A model generated the notes under the pieces. It made no database searches. It had not been told where the DNA came from and was given only the letters and a program-made list of their open reading frames with translations. Positions 25,403-34,208 of a stretch of 64,000 bases of DNA are shown piece after piece. The translations under genes and the position numbers were made by a program. The stretch is taken from contig NZ_SLVB01000013.1 of the NCBI RefSeq assembly GCF_004341845.1, forward strand, positions 1-64,000. Reading direction: 5' to 3'. Each line of letters begins with the position of its first letter. The first letter of the stretch is position 1. Source of the stretch: Novosphingobium sp. PhB165. Lineage in GTDB: Bacteria; Pseudomonadota; Alphaproteobacteria; Sphingomonadales; Sphingomonadaceae.

Positions 25403-26707
25403 CTATCGTGTCGACGGTGCCACTCGCCAGACGGTGTTGGAAAGATCATCGGCGACCAGCAGCGCATGGCTGACCGGATCATAGGCTACGCCGACAGGCC
25501 GGCCGCGGGCATGGCCGTCCTTTATGAACCCGGTCAGGAAATCCTGGGGTTTGCCCGACGGCCGTCCGCCCGCAAAGGGAATCCAGACAACCTTGTAGCC
25601 GGCCAGATCTTGACGGTTCCAGCTGCCATGCTCGCCGACGAACGCGCCCTCTGCATATGGGCCGCCAAATCCGCCCTGCGCCACAAATGTCAGGCCCAAT
25701 GTCGCGACGTGCGAGCCGAGCGCATAATCGGGGCGTATCGCCTTATTGACGAGATCGGGGCGTTGGGGATAAACGCGCGGATCTACGTTCTGTCCCCAAT
25801 AGCTGTAGGGCCAACCATAGAAAGCCCCGTCGCGCACCGAAGTGAGGTAGTCGGGTACGAGTTGCGGCCCCAGTTCATCGCGCTCGTTGGCCACGGCCCA
25901 GAGCTGCGAACTGGCAGGGTTGATTGCAAGCGCCGTCGGATTGCGCACGCCTTGCGCGTATGTCCGATGGGCTCCGGTCTGGCGATCGATCTCCCAGATT
26001 TCCGCACGGTCCTGTTCGACGTTCAGACCGCGTTCGCCGATATTGCTGTTGGATCCTATTCCCACGTACAGTTTCGATCCATCGGCCGAGACTGCCATCG
26101 CTTTCGTCCAGTGATGGTTGATGCGGGAGGGCAACTTCACCAGTTCCTGGCCCGGTCCCGCCGCCTGGGTCATGCCGTCTCGATATGGAAACCGGATTAC
26201 CGCGTCCTGGTTCGCGACATAGATATTCCCGTCGACATAGGCGAGACCATAGGGGGCATTGAGCCCCGTCGCGAACTCCGTGCGCAAGTCCGGCCGGCCG
26301 TCGTGGTTTGTATCGCGCAGCAGAGTCACGCGGTTGCCGCCTTTCACGGACGTCTTTCCGAGGGATTTTATATAGCCTGCGATAAAATCCTTGGGACGCG
26401 ACTTGGGCGCATCGGCGCCTCCCATCCCCTCGGCCACCAGAACATCGCCATTCGGGAGCACCAGGATCTGACGCGGAACCTTCAGATCCGTCGCAAAGGC
26501 CGTCACCGTAAAGCCGGCGGGTGCCTGGGGCGCTTCACGTCCCCACCCTGCCGGTGTCGCGATGTTCATCGGCGGCAGGAGCGTTTGGTGCTGCTTCGGC
26601 AGATCGAGCTGGGAACCTGTCTGGTCGAGATTGGATTCGCTCCTCCCGCAGGATGTGAGAACGAGCAAGAGTGCTGTCGTGCAGAAGGCAAAACCGTGAA
26701 GATTCAT
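25403..26707 (-). CDS. Glucose/sorbosone dehydrogenase-type beta-propeller lipoprotein
   Basis: A 434-residue lipoprotein: signal peptide with lipobox L-T-S-C20, then a six-bladed propeller of the soluble-PQQ-glucose/L-sorbosone dehydrogenase family. Recognisable pieces are V-P-R-Q-I-L-V-L-P-N-G-D-V-L-V, D-T-N-H-D-G, G-L-N-A-P-Y-G-L, H-H-W-T-K (family has N-H-x-T/R), G-V-R-N-P-T-A-L-A and G-E-H-G-S-W-N-R. The family usually binds PQQ and calcium and oxidises sugars or aldehydes in the periplasm, but many members are of unknown substrate. ATG 26707 overlaps the stop of the DUF2231 gene (ATGA), so the two are one operon. It converges on coxD with 34 bases between. Confidence 0.85.
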   Translation of the reverse strand: MNLHGFAFCTTALLLVLTSCGRSESNLDQTGSQLDLPKQHQTLLPPMNIATPAGWGREAPQAPAGFTVTAFATDLKVPRQILVLPNGDVLVAEGMGGADAPKSRPKDFIAGYIKSLGKTSVKGGNRVTLLRDTNHDGRPDLRTEFATGLNAPYGLAYVDGNIYVANQDAVIRFPYRDGMTQAAGPGQELVKLPSRINHHWTKAMAVSADGSKLYVGIGSNSNIGERGLNVEQDRAEIWEIDRQTGAHRTYAQGVRNPTALAINPASSQLWAVANERDELGPQLVPDYLTSVRDGAFYGWPYSYWGQNVDPRVYPQRPDLVNKAIRPDYALGSHVATLGLTFVAQGGFGGPYAEGAFVGEHGSWNRQDLAGYKVVWIPFAGGRPSGKPQDFLTGFIKDGHARGRPVGVAYDPVSHALLVADDLSNTVWRVAPSTR

Positions 26708-27165
26708 GGAGCCGTCTCCATCGTCTCGATCCTAACACCCGAATAGGCGAGCCATCCTGCCGCCAGCGCAAGAACTGCGCTGATCACGGAAAGCACGAGC
26801 CCGAGCGTTCCTACAGACGCCCATCCGTCATGGCTGTGCTGGAACGCGTTGATAAGGCCCGCTAGCCAGGCGAGAGCGAGCAGTAACGCGTGGAAACGAT
26901 AGTGCCTTCGAGACTGAGGTGGCCCCTTCCTCAACGCGGCAATGAGGGCCCAGAGCAATGCAAAGGCGCCGATCATCAGGGCTGCGGTTATCAGCCACGC
27001 GGAAAAGTTGCTCCACTGGATTTCTGCCGTTTCGAGATAGGCAATGTCGGTGAGCAACGCGGTAGGAAAGAGGGCGACCGGAAATGCCAGCAAAACCGCC
27101 TGGAGCGGATGAAGCGCCATGCGCGTCTGGCGAATGTTCCGGCCAAATGACTGGGGATTGGGCAA
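26704..27165 (-). CDS. DUF2231-type membrane protein
   Basis: A 153-residue membrane protein with four helices (about 20-38, 48-70, 84-100, 115-140). The opening H-P-L-Q-A-V-L-L-A-F-P-V-A-L-F and later G-L-I-N-A-F-Q-H-S-H-D match the DUF2231 family, which in other bacteria sits next to sugar or PQQ dehydrogenases and cytochromes. The start chosen is TTG 27165, because GGGAGAG lies five bases upstream; ATG 27120 has no ribosome site and would be the alternative (138 residues). It is translationally coupled to the sorbosone-dehydrogenase-like gene. Possible role: membrane partner of that enzyme; inference only. Confidence 0.75.
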   Translation of the reverse strand: MPNPQSFGRNIRQTRMALHPLQAVLLAFPVALFPTALLTDIAYLETAEIQWSNFSAWLITAALMIGAFALLWALIAALRKGPPQSRRHYRFHALLLALAWLAGLINAFQHSHDGWASVGTLGLVLSVISAVLALAAGWLAYSGVRIETMETAP

Positions 27166-27466
27166 ATTGACTCTCCCGTTCGGAGATGAAGTTTTGTTAT
27201 TCCCAATGCCCGGCGCGGCATTTTGTTTCTTGTCTTGCCGTATTCCAGCAAAGAATGGGATGTCCCAGAGTCTTACGTCACCGTATGACGCAAGATTGTT
27301 AATGGAAGGTCCGTTTTCGTCGGACTTTCCATTTTGCCTTGGCAAACTTTCAGGTCGACCAAGCCCTATCAATTCGGGCTCGAGCGCCTCCAAATCATTT
27401 GCTTTCGCTGTCTTCCCGTTTGAAATATCCCAGCAAATGCGGCCACAAGGCGGCCCCGAGGTGAGC

Positions 27467-28630
27467 CTAATGGCGGGCTTGCGCCCTCAGGCTGGCAGGC
27501 GGGGCATCCTTGTCCGCTGCTCGCAGATTGACCTCGGGTGGATAGGCCAAACTGATTTCATGGTGGCGAAAGCACGCCAGGATCGCGGCCGCGAGGCGGT
27601 CGCGGGCATCTGCCTCGAAGTCGGTTCCCTTCGATTCGAACTCCACATCGTAGCTGAGCCCCTTGGCGGCAAATCCATTGAGACCGCCGTGGATGAGAGT
27701 GTGACCTTCGCTTTCCACGACCTCCTTCAGTATTGCCGGAAGTTGCAGGATGAGTTCCGGCGGAGTCGCATAGCCAAGGCAGAAATCGAACTTGAAGCGG
27801 TTGTGAAGACGCCGGGTCGTGTTGAGGATCTCAAAATCAAGCAGCTTCTTGTTGGCGATAATCCGCTCTTCCCCAGCGGCTCCTCGCACGCGGGTGGACT
27901 TGAGTCCGATTTCCTCAACAGTCCCGGCGCCGTCGTCATAGGCGATACTGTCGCCAATTCGGAACGGGCGATCGAAGAGAATCGCAAGCGCCGCAAACAG
28001 GTCTGCGAAAATCCCCTGCGCGGCAAGACCGATGGCGATACCGCCAACGCCCAGGCCCGCTATCAAGCCGGTTACGTTGACGCCGAGATTTCCGAGCACG
28101 AGAACAACCGCGACAGCGAAAAGTGCGATCGTGACAAGGAGTCGGATGATGCCGAGCGCACTGACCAGAGCCTTGCCGCCGTGGGATTGGTCACGGGTGC
28201 GATGCTCGATCGCGCCAAATACGATCTCTCGCAGCCACAAGGCACTTTGAAAAACGACGACGATTGTAAAAAGCGTACGTATCGTGGCGGCCAGGAGGGG
28301 CGGCGCATCGGAATAGGCCATGACCAGCCGGGCCGAGAGAAGGATCATGAAGACCTGACTGGTCTGGGCGAGCGCGCTGGCGACAATTCCGTACCAACTC
28401 GCGCTTCCCGCCTCTCGCCGGCAGAGTTTTACGCCCCATCGGCGCACGAGATTGAGCAGCGTATAGGCGGCTACGCCAAGTCCGATTGCCAGAGCAATAT
28501 GGAAGGAATGCGCCTGCACCCACCCAGATGCCTCGGCGAAGAGGGTTCTTGCTTGCTGATCGAGGCTCTGATGAATTGCACCGGGCGCTGGGGGAGCCGC
28601 GTGCGAAACGGTCGAAGAGTTTTCGTTCAT
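27467..28630 (-). CDS. MscS-family mechanosensitive channel
   Basis: A 387-residue small-conductance mechanosensitive channel homologue. About four or five N-terminal helices (42-165) precede the pore helix N-V-T-G-L-I-A-G-L-G-V-G-G-I-A-I-G-L-A-A-Q, with the Gly/Ala packing of MscS TM3, then the beta domain with F-R-I-G-D-S-I and the C-terminal alpha/beta domain up to residue 370. ATG 28630 is preceded directly by GGAGG with no spacer, which is too close for normal initiation; TTG 28696 upstream is possible but adds a non-family extension. It should open on osmotic downshift. Confidence 0.88.
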   Translation of the reverse strand: MNENSSTVSHAAPPAPGAIHQSLDQQARTLFAEASGWVQAHSFHIALAIGLGVAAYTLLNLVRRWGVKLCRREAGSASWYGIVASALAQTSQVFMILLSARLVMAYSDAPPLLAATIRTLFTIVVVFQSALWLREIVFGAIEHRTRDQSHGGKALVSALGIIRLLVTIALFAVAVVLVLGNLGVNVTGLIAGLGVGGIAIGLAAQGIFADLFAALAILFDRPFRIGDSIAYDDGAGTVEEIGLKSTRVRGAAGEERIIANKKLLDFEILNTTRRLHNRFKFDFCLGYATPPELILQLPAILKEVVESEGHTLIHGGLNGFAAKGLSYDVEFESKGTDFEADARDRLAAAILACFRHHEISLAYPPEVNLRAADKDAPPASLRAQARH

Positions 28631-28828
28631 CCTCCAACCAAACGCAAACACGCCAAATTGTTCCCTGCCGCCCGGATTTGCGATAGACCCGAACAAGACC
28701 GTTGACGCTCATTGGCCTGTGCAATGACCAGCCCGCTGTGCGGCAGGGTGGGCGGCGTTGGAGGTATCTTCTTCGCCGTGCCGAATGCCTGAAACGGCTA
28801 TCGAAAAAACCGGCATTCGCGGCCCGCA

Positions 28829-30088
28829 TCAGCGCTTGGCGCGTAATCGGGCCTGCGTGCTTTTGCCGGAAGCCGGTTCCCATCCAAAGACGCTCCGTCC
28901 GCCATATTCGTGCGAACGGGCCTTTTCCTCTGCGATGAAGTTATCGAACGAGGGGCCTCTCGCCTCCGCTTCGAGCGTGCGAGCCTGTGCGTCGAGCCGC
29001 CTGATCGCTGCCAGTTCCTCGCTCTGGCCCAGTTTGGCCTTGCGCACGGCGGACTTCATGACCGCGATCGTATGATCGTAGACTTTGGTCGGCACGGGAA
29101 ATGGATGCCGGTCCTTGCCTCCGAGTGCCATCGAGAAGCGAGCCGGATCGCTAAACCGGCACGGCGCGCCGTGCACGACTTCTGCAACCATGGCCAGCGA
29201 GCGAACGGTACGCGCGCCCACGCCCGGCACGAGCAGGAGCTGCGAGAAATCCTTGGGTCCCATTTCCGCGGCCGCGGCCAGGGCACCGTGCAGGCGCTTC
29301 TCGATGATGTTTTCCGGACGGACCTCGTGGTGATCCGGCATGACCAGATGGGGCAGCATGCCTTGCTCAGGTGGGGCTTGCGGCGTGATACGGCGCAGTT
29401 CCCGCAAGATACCATCGGGGCCTGCGGTTCCCAGCAAATCAAGCTGACCGCTGCGCGAGCCTGCCGCGCGCCGGTCGGTCAGGTTGACGATTTCCCCCTG
29501 GCTCTGCCCTTCGATCGCGGTGTGCGGCGCATCGACAAAGTCCTCGATACCCTCGCTGAGCCAGTGATAGCGCCGGGCCTGCCGCCGGCTATCGTTCATG
29601 CCCTGCTGGATCACGACCCAGCGCCCGTCGTTCGCAACGATAAAGCCGTGCAGATAGAGATCGAAGCCGTCCTGAACTGCCGCGCTGTCGACTTTGGCAA
29701 CAAGGCGGCTGGTGCGGGACAGGGCAGCGCCGTCAAGGCCGGTGCGCTCTCCCACCAGCAGAAGCTCGGCCGGCGTCTTACGGCTGTGCTTGCCCCGTCC
29801 GCCGCAGACATGCAGCCCAAGATCCCCCGACAGAGGAGCCAATCCTCGCTTAAGCGCGCCAAGCACACTCGTGGTGATGCCCGATGAGTGCCAATCCATT
29901 CCCATGACGGCACCCAGCGATTGAAACCAGAAGGGATGGGACAACCGCCGCAGGAACTCATCGCGGCCATATTCGACGACGATGGCCTCGGTAATCACGG
30001 CACCGAGCTTGGCCATGCGTTCACTGAGCCATGCCGGCACCCGTCCGCCATGGAGGGGGAGGTCTGCGCTCCCACCTCTCCTGCTCAT
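28829..30088 (-). CDS. DUF763 protein
   Basis: A 419-residue protein of family DUF763. It opens with R-R-G-G-S-A-D-L-P-L-H-G-G-R-V-P-A-W-L, the family hallmark, and keeps F-W-F-Q-S-L-G-A-V-M-G-M-D-W-H-S-S-G and the C-G-G-R-G-K segment. Around residue 285 a helix-hairpin-helix-like stretch, V-P-G-V-G-A-R-T-V-R-S-L-A, suggests DNA binding. The C-terminus is charged. GGGAG lies six bases before ATG 30088. Biochemical function is unknown; a DNA-related role is inferred only from the HhH-like motif. Confidence 0.88.
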   Translation of the reverse strand: MSRRGGSADLPLHGGRVPAWLSERMAKLGAVITEAIVVEYGRDEFLRRLSHPFWFQSLGAVMGMDWHSSGITTSVLGALKRGLAPLSGDLGLHVCGGRGKHSRKTPAELLLVGERTGLDGAALSRTSRLVAKVDSAAVQDGFDLYLHGFIVANDGRWVVIQQGMNDSRRQARRYHWLSEGIEDFVDAPHTAIEGQSQGEIVNLTDRRAAGSRSGQLDLLGTAGPDGILRELRRITPQAPPEQGMLPHLVMPDHHEVRPENIIEKRLHGALAAAAEMGPKDFSQLLLVPGVGARTVRSLAMVAEVVHGAPCRFSDPARFSMALGGKDRHPFPVPTKVYDHTIAVMKSAVRKAKLGQSEELAAIRRLDAQARTLEAEARGPSFDNFIAEEKARSHEYGGRSVFGWEPASGKSTQARLRAKR

Positions 30089-30260
30089 CGGCGGCTCCCA
30101 GCGCGCGGCGAGCTATCCCGCTGGCCCGGGTTCCCCATCGCGGTGGCTGGAGGATCAGTAGCAGCTTCCATGGGACCGGTCTAGCACGATGCGAACATAA
30201 TGTGAACAGATGCACCACTCCGGTGGACCAGGTTTTGGTCTGACCGGACGCCAGTCACTT

Positions 30261-31217
30261 TCAACCACCCTGCTCGACTTTTTCTGTGGTGTCAGCGGTC
30301 GTCTGTTGTTCGACTTCGCAATTGAGTTCAGCGCCAAGAACCAGGACGTAGGACGACAGATATAGCCAGGTCAGCAAGACAATCACCGCCGCGAGCGAGC
30401 CATAGGTTGCGCCGTAATCGGTGAAATTCGCCACGTAGATCCCGAAAATCGCCGTCATTGCCAGCCAGAGAACGGCGGCCATCACCGAGCCCGGTGTGAG
30501 CCAAACCCAGCGCGCCTTGTGGCGCGATGGAGCGAACCGGTAAAGCGTCGCGGCGCCGGCCGCACCGGCAAGCACGAGGCAGACATAGGAAAGCACCTTT
30601 CCCGCCACCAGAACCGCCTGGGGGAGCCCCGGCAACAGATCTTCGAGATGTCCCAGGCTAGCAATAGCGATGACCGCGACGATGCCCACGCATACAGCGC
30701 CTGCTGTGATGAGAAAAGCGAGGGCATTGACCCAAAGAAAGCCGCGCGTTTCCTCGACTTCATATGCAATGTTGAGAGCCGTGATAATGCTCGCGGCGCC
30801 GTTGCGGGCACCGAATAAAGCGAGCGCCAGCGCCAGGAACAGTCCGAAACCTTTCTTTTGCGCAGAGGTCTGTTCAAGATTGAGCAGCTGTTCGCCGATC
30901 AGCTTGGCAGCCTGGTCAGGCAGCACCTCGCTCATGCTTGTGACATGATGCACGATATCCTGCGGATCCGCGACAAGGCCGTAGCTGAGGATGGCAGCGC
31001 CCAGCAGCGGGACCAGGGCCAGGAAGCCGTAGTAGGCCACGCCTGCCGCCACGAGGCTTATGTTGTCATCGCTCGTCTCCCTGAAGGTTCTGACGAGAAT
31101 TTCGCTCCAGGCGGCCCTCGACATCCGCCACGGCGTTGAAGCGCTGCTGCAGGATTTCGGCGGCGCGTCAGCCCGGTCTGCAGAATCGCCGAGCCCGGCC
31201 GAGCCAAGACGCTTCAT
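30261..31217 (-). CDS. YihY/BrkB-family membrane protein, 5' end apparently frameshifted
   Basis: A 318-residue YihY/virulence factor BrkB family protein with six helices (about 55-280) and the family stretches D-D-N-I-S-L-V-A-A-G-V-A-Y-Y-G-F-L-A-L-V-P, G-L-F-L-A-L-A-L-A-L-F-G-A-R-N-G-A and a W-L-x-x-S-x-Y-V-L-V-L-G-A-E-L closing helix. ATG 31217 has no ribosome site. About 106 bases upstream, AGGAG (31331-31335) and ATG-ATG (31318-31323) are ideally placed behind a perfect EcfG-type promoter, but that ATG is in another frame, closed by a stop at 31168. The BrkB frame is open back to 31315 with plausible coding. A single-base indel would join them. Confidence 0.85.
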   Translation of the reverse strand: MKRLGSAGLGDSADRADAPPKSCSSASTPWRMSRAAWSEILVRTFRETSDDNISLVAAGVAYYGFLALVPLLGAAILSYGLVADPQDIVHHVTSMSEVLPDQAAKLIGEQLLNLEQTSAQKKGFGLFLALALALFGARNGAASIITALNIAYEVEETRGFLWVNALAFLITAGAVCVGIVAVIAIASLGHLEDLLPGLPQAVLVAGKVLSYVCLVLAGAAGAATLYRFAPSRHKARWVWLTPGSVMAAVLWLAMTAIFGIYVANFTDYGATYGSLAAVIVLLTWLYLSSYVLVLGAELNCEVEQQTTADTTEKVEQGG

Positions 31218-31677
31218 GGGCGGGCCGTTGCTGACAAGGCGCCGGGTAGCACCGCCGGGATTTTGGCCTGACGCCGCGCGAGGCGCTTTGGGAATGATGC
31301 TCTTTCCACGGCCATTCCATCATCCTCACTCTCCTTTGAAAGCTAACGCCGCCATCGTTTTCGCGTTCCAGAGGGATGTGCCGGCACAGATCCAGTAATC
31401 GCAGCTGCAAAAATGCACGTGCCTGCTTATCGATCCGCCACCGATGCGCGAGGAGAACGTTCTGGAATATCGCGCTGATTGAATGGAGGCAGATCTGGAA
31501 ATCTCTCGTGGGGTTGCATTCCTATCGACGATAAACTGTCTTCGACGCGTGCTCGGAGAGACTGGCTTCGTGGCAGCTTCTCCTGACCGAGCTCCTGACC
31601 GGGCTTCAATTTCTCATTGCAGTGCGGGTTCTCAGCCAAAGCGCATGGCTGCCGCTCTCACGCTGGCCAATCGACGT
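31218..31677. other. Divergent region between yihY and patatin gene
   Basis: Holds the EcfG-type promoter, ribosome site and out-of-frame ATG for yihY (31218-31369). Between 31370 and 31677 I see no clear promoter or gene; the patatin frame stays open upstream of its likely start at 31678, but the translated residues there are not family-like. Confidence 0.45.
31345..31369 (-). promoter_or_regulatory. EcfG-type general-stress promoter upstream of yihY
   Basis: Minus-strand GGAAC (31365-31369), exactly 16 bases, then CGTT (31345-31348): a perfect match to the alphaproteobacterial EcfG sigma consensus. A transcript starting near 31338 would carry a short leader with the AGGAG ribosome site at 31331-31335. 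This is the best such site in the window. Confidence 0.7.
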
Positions 31678-32850
31678 ATGAGCTTTTCACGTCTGCTCGC
31701 GGCAATGCTGATGAGTTCGATGCTGGCTGCATGTGCGACCATGCCGCCCAGATCCCCTTACAGTGTGGGCGATCTGGCTCAGGCGTCGGCCGTGCAGGCG
31801 CAGCCTGTCCGCTTTTGGGCGAAAGGCGATGACGCCGCCTATCGCCGGTGGGGCGAGATCCTGCGCCAGGATCGCGCGGAGAGCGGGCTCGCGGCGCCTG
31901 CAACACTGCTAGCGCTTTCGGGCGGCTCGGATAAGGGGGCGTTCGGTGCCGGCCTCCTGACCGGTTGGTCCCGGACGGGAACCCGGCCCGAATTCGATAT
32001 CGTTACCGGGGTGAGCACCGGGGCATTGATCGCGCCCTTTGCGTTTCTGGGGTCTGCGGAAGATCCGACTCTCACGGCGATCTACACCAATATCAGCAGC
32101 AAGGACATTTACCGCAAGCGCGTGCTTGGCGGCCTTCTCGGCGGTCCGAGCCTGCTCGACAGCCGGCCGCTCGCCGCGCTGATCGCGCGCTATGTCACCC
32201 CCGCCCTGCTCGACCGGATAGCTGCCGAGCATCGGCGGGGGCGGCGTCTGCTGGTCATGACCACGCAGCTCGACGCTCAGCAGGGCACGATCTGGGACAT
32301 GAGCGCTATCGCTGCGAGTAATGAACCCGAACGTGCCGCGCTGTTTCGGCGTGTCCTGCTCGCTTCGGCGAGCATTCCCGGCGCTTTCCCGCCAGTACTG
32401 ATCGACACGACAATCGGCGGTCGCCGGATCAGCGAGATGCACGTCGACGGCGGCGCCATCGGCGGTTTCTTCACGCTGCCGACAGGCTTGATCGCGGCCA
32501 ACCCGGCCGCCCCGCGATCCAATGCCGCGATCTTCCTCATATACAACGGTGTCCTCGAGCCCGATTTCGAGGTGGTGAAGCCCAGAACCTTGACCATCAT
32601 GTCGCATGCCCTGGGGACGGTTCTCGGCCAGCTCGATCGAAACAATGCCGACGAGCTAAAGGCCTTTGCACGGGACCGCGGCATACCGTTTCATCTCTGT
32701 GCACTGGTGCCTGCCGAAATCGATACCAAGGCCCCGCTGTTCGATCGCGACAATATGCGCACACTTTATGCCATCGGCGAGGCTCGTGCGGGCCAGGCCA
32801 CCGGTTGCCTGAAGCGGCCGGCGCAGCCGGACGCGGGATTGGCCCCATGA
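31678..32850 (+). CDS. Patatin-like phospholipase lipoprotein
   Basis: A 390-residue lipoprotein with a signal peptide and lipobox L-A-A-C19 and a patatin hydrolase domain. The active-site parts are all present: oxyanion glycines G-G-S-D-K-G, the nucleophile serine in G-V-S-T-G, and the catalytic aspartate in H-V-D-G-G. Patatins hydrolyse membrane lipids or other acyl esters with a Ser-Asp dyad. ATG 31678 was chosen because it gives a 19-residue lipoprotein signal; ATG 31645 adds 11 residues, and longer versions from 31483 have no support. None has a good ribosome site. It is divergent from yihY and separate from the genes downstream. Confidence 0.88.
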   Translation: MSFSRLLAAMLMSSMLAACATMPPRSPYSVGDLAQASAVQAQPVRFWAKGDDAAYRRWGEILRQDRAESGLAAPATLLALSGGSDKGAFGAGLLTGWSRTGTRPEFDIVTGVSTGALIAPFAFLGSAEDPTLTAIYTNISSKDIYRKRVLGGLLGGPSLLDSRPLAALIARYVTPALLDRIAAEHRRGRRLLVMTTQLDAQQGTIWDMSAIAASNEPERAALFRRVLLASASIPGAFPPVLIDTTIGGRRISEMHVDGGAIGGFFTLPTGLIAANPAAPRSNAAIFLIYNGVLEPDFEVVKPRTLTIMSHALGTVLGQLDRNNADELKAFARDRGIPFHLCALVPAEIDTKAPLFDRDNMRTLYAIGEARAGQATGCLKRPAQPDAGLAP

Positions 32851-33089
32851 TATCGGACTGAGCGGCGGCATGTCTATCAGGCGGCGCGGGGCGGCCGCCG
32901 CCCGGGCTTTCCGAGGCGATCCGGTGGGCCTTTTGTGTAAACGTTGCGGCGAGTTTGCGACGCACGAGAAGCCGGGAAAACGGGTAAGGCCGAAGTATTT
33001 TGTTCCGGCATGAATTTGAGCCCGTTTCTCGTTGAAATTCCTTGCGAAACGGCATGGCGAGCAAAGGGCATGGCCCTGCCGGGCAGGGA

Positions 33090-33407
33090 TCAGGTTTGAT
33101 CTTCCTGTCTGTGGCGCTCAATGACTTCCGGCTCAGCTTCATCCTCGTGTTCCAGTGATGTGCGAGCATTGGGATCATGCCTCAACAACTCATCGAGTTT
33201 GGCATGGATAGCCTGTGTGTCGCGGTGCTCGGCCCGTTGGATAAACAGTGTCATCAGCCATGTGGCCAGCGTCGCATAGCCATGCCAGTCCAGTGTCTTC
33301 GGCTCAAAAATGGCCCATGCAGCGCAGTAGACCGCTAGAATGAGAAACGCCGCGGGGCGCGCCATGAGAACGCCGCAGCGCGTGAGCGTCGATCGGACAT
33401 AATTCAC
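33090..33407 (-). CDS. Low-affinity iron permease family protein (short paralogue)
   Basis: A 105-residue protein with two helices (about 14-32 and 40-57) followed by I-Q-R-A-E-H-R-D-T-Q-A-I-H-A-K-L-D-E-L-L, the same signature as the protein at 9481-9891. It therefore belongs to the low-affinity iron permease family. The C-terminal 30 residues are acidic/basic and probably disordered. The start chosen is GTG 33407, with GGGAGG five bases upstream; TTG 33434 is in frame but has no ribosome site. Function not established for such short members. Confidence 0.75.
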   Translation of the reverse strand: MNYVRSTLTRCGVLMARPAAFLILAVYCAAWAIFEPKTLDWHGYATLATWLMTLFIQRAEHRDTQAIHAKLDELLRHDPNARTSLEHEDEAEPEVIERHRQEDQT

Positions 33408-33701
33408 GCGGACCTCCCAGCTTGTGGATGCCAACGAAAACGTCTCCGCTGAACGATAAGTGCCGAACTTGTGCGATTTTGATGGGCGAACCTGGAGGCC
33501 TGTTTGGACGCTGCGGTGCCCAGATGATGAGAATTATTAAATTATTCACCCGACGAGGGCCGCGTTCGGAGCTCGCCTCGAGCAGCCCAATGTCGAAGAA
33601 GGTCCACTGCTCAGGCACCAAGCGTCATCCGTGACGTTGGGTGGATGGCACTGCGCCAGGCGCAGACAATAACCGGTTGCCGATATTACGGAGGCACTGC
33701 G

Positions 33702-34208
33702 ATGACCATCGCCGTCAACGGTACGATAGTTTCCCTGCCCGACGACCCACGCGTGTCACTGCTCGACTTGCTGCGCGAGCATCTTCACCTGCCGGGCACC
33801 AAGAAGGGCTGCAACCAGGGCGCATGCGGGGCGTGCACAGTCCTCGCCGACGGCGAACGCATTCTGTCCTGCCTCGCCCTGGCGGTGCAGTACGAAGGGC
33901 GGGCGATCACTACGGTTGAGGGCCTTGCTACGGATGAGGGGCTCCATCCCCTGCAAGCGGCCTTCATCGAGCATGACGGCTTCCAATGCGGCTATTGCAC
34001 ACCGGGACAGATCTGCTCTGCCATCGGCATGGCCGACGAACTGCGGCGCGGCGTACCCAGCCATGTCACGCGGGACCTTGCCGCCCCCGTGATCGCGCTC
34101 ACCCACGATGAACTGCGTGAGCGGATGAGCGGCAATCTCTGCCGCTGCGGCGCGCACAACGGCATCGTCGAGGCCATTGCCGAGACGTTCGCGGAACTGG
34201 TGCCATGA
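33702..34208 (+). CDS. Aldehyde/xanthine oxidoreductase 2Fe-2S subunit (PaoA-like)
   Basis: A 168-residue iron-sulfur subunit of a molybdenum hydroxylase. The plant-type 2Fe-2S site is C37-x4-C-x2-C45 with C57, and the second site is C96-G-Y-C99 with C147-R-C149. This order is that of YagT/PaoA-type small subunits. Unlike E. coli PaoA there is no twin-arginine signal, so the enzyme is predicted to be cytoplasmic. The start ATG 33702 follows GGAGG; the upstream frame from 33645 is not coding-like. It ends in an ATGA overlap with the FAD subunit. Confidence 0.9.
   Translation: MTIAVNGTIVSLPDDPRVSLLDLLREHLHLPGTKKGCNQGACGACTVLADGERILSCLALAVQYEGRAITTVEGLATDEGLHPLQAAFIEHDGFQCGYCTPGQICSAIGMADELRRGVPSHVTRDLAAPVIALTHDELRERMSGNLCRCGAHNGIVEAIAETFAELVP

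Noticed and set aside
28641..28664. GGAAC-N15-CGTT on the minus strand before mscS
   Set aside because: Spacer is one base short and transcription would start inside the ribosome site next to the ATG; too weak to call.
27119..28705. 528-codon plus-strand frame opposite the MscS channel and DUF2231 start
   Set aside because: Antisense to conserved MscS; composition is not protein-like and no domain is visible.
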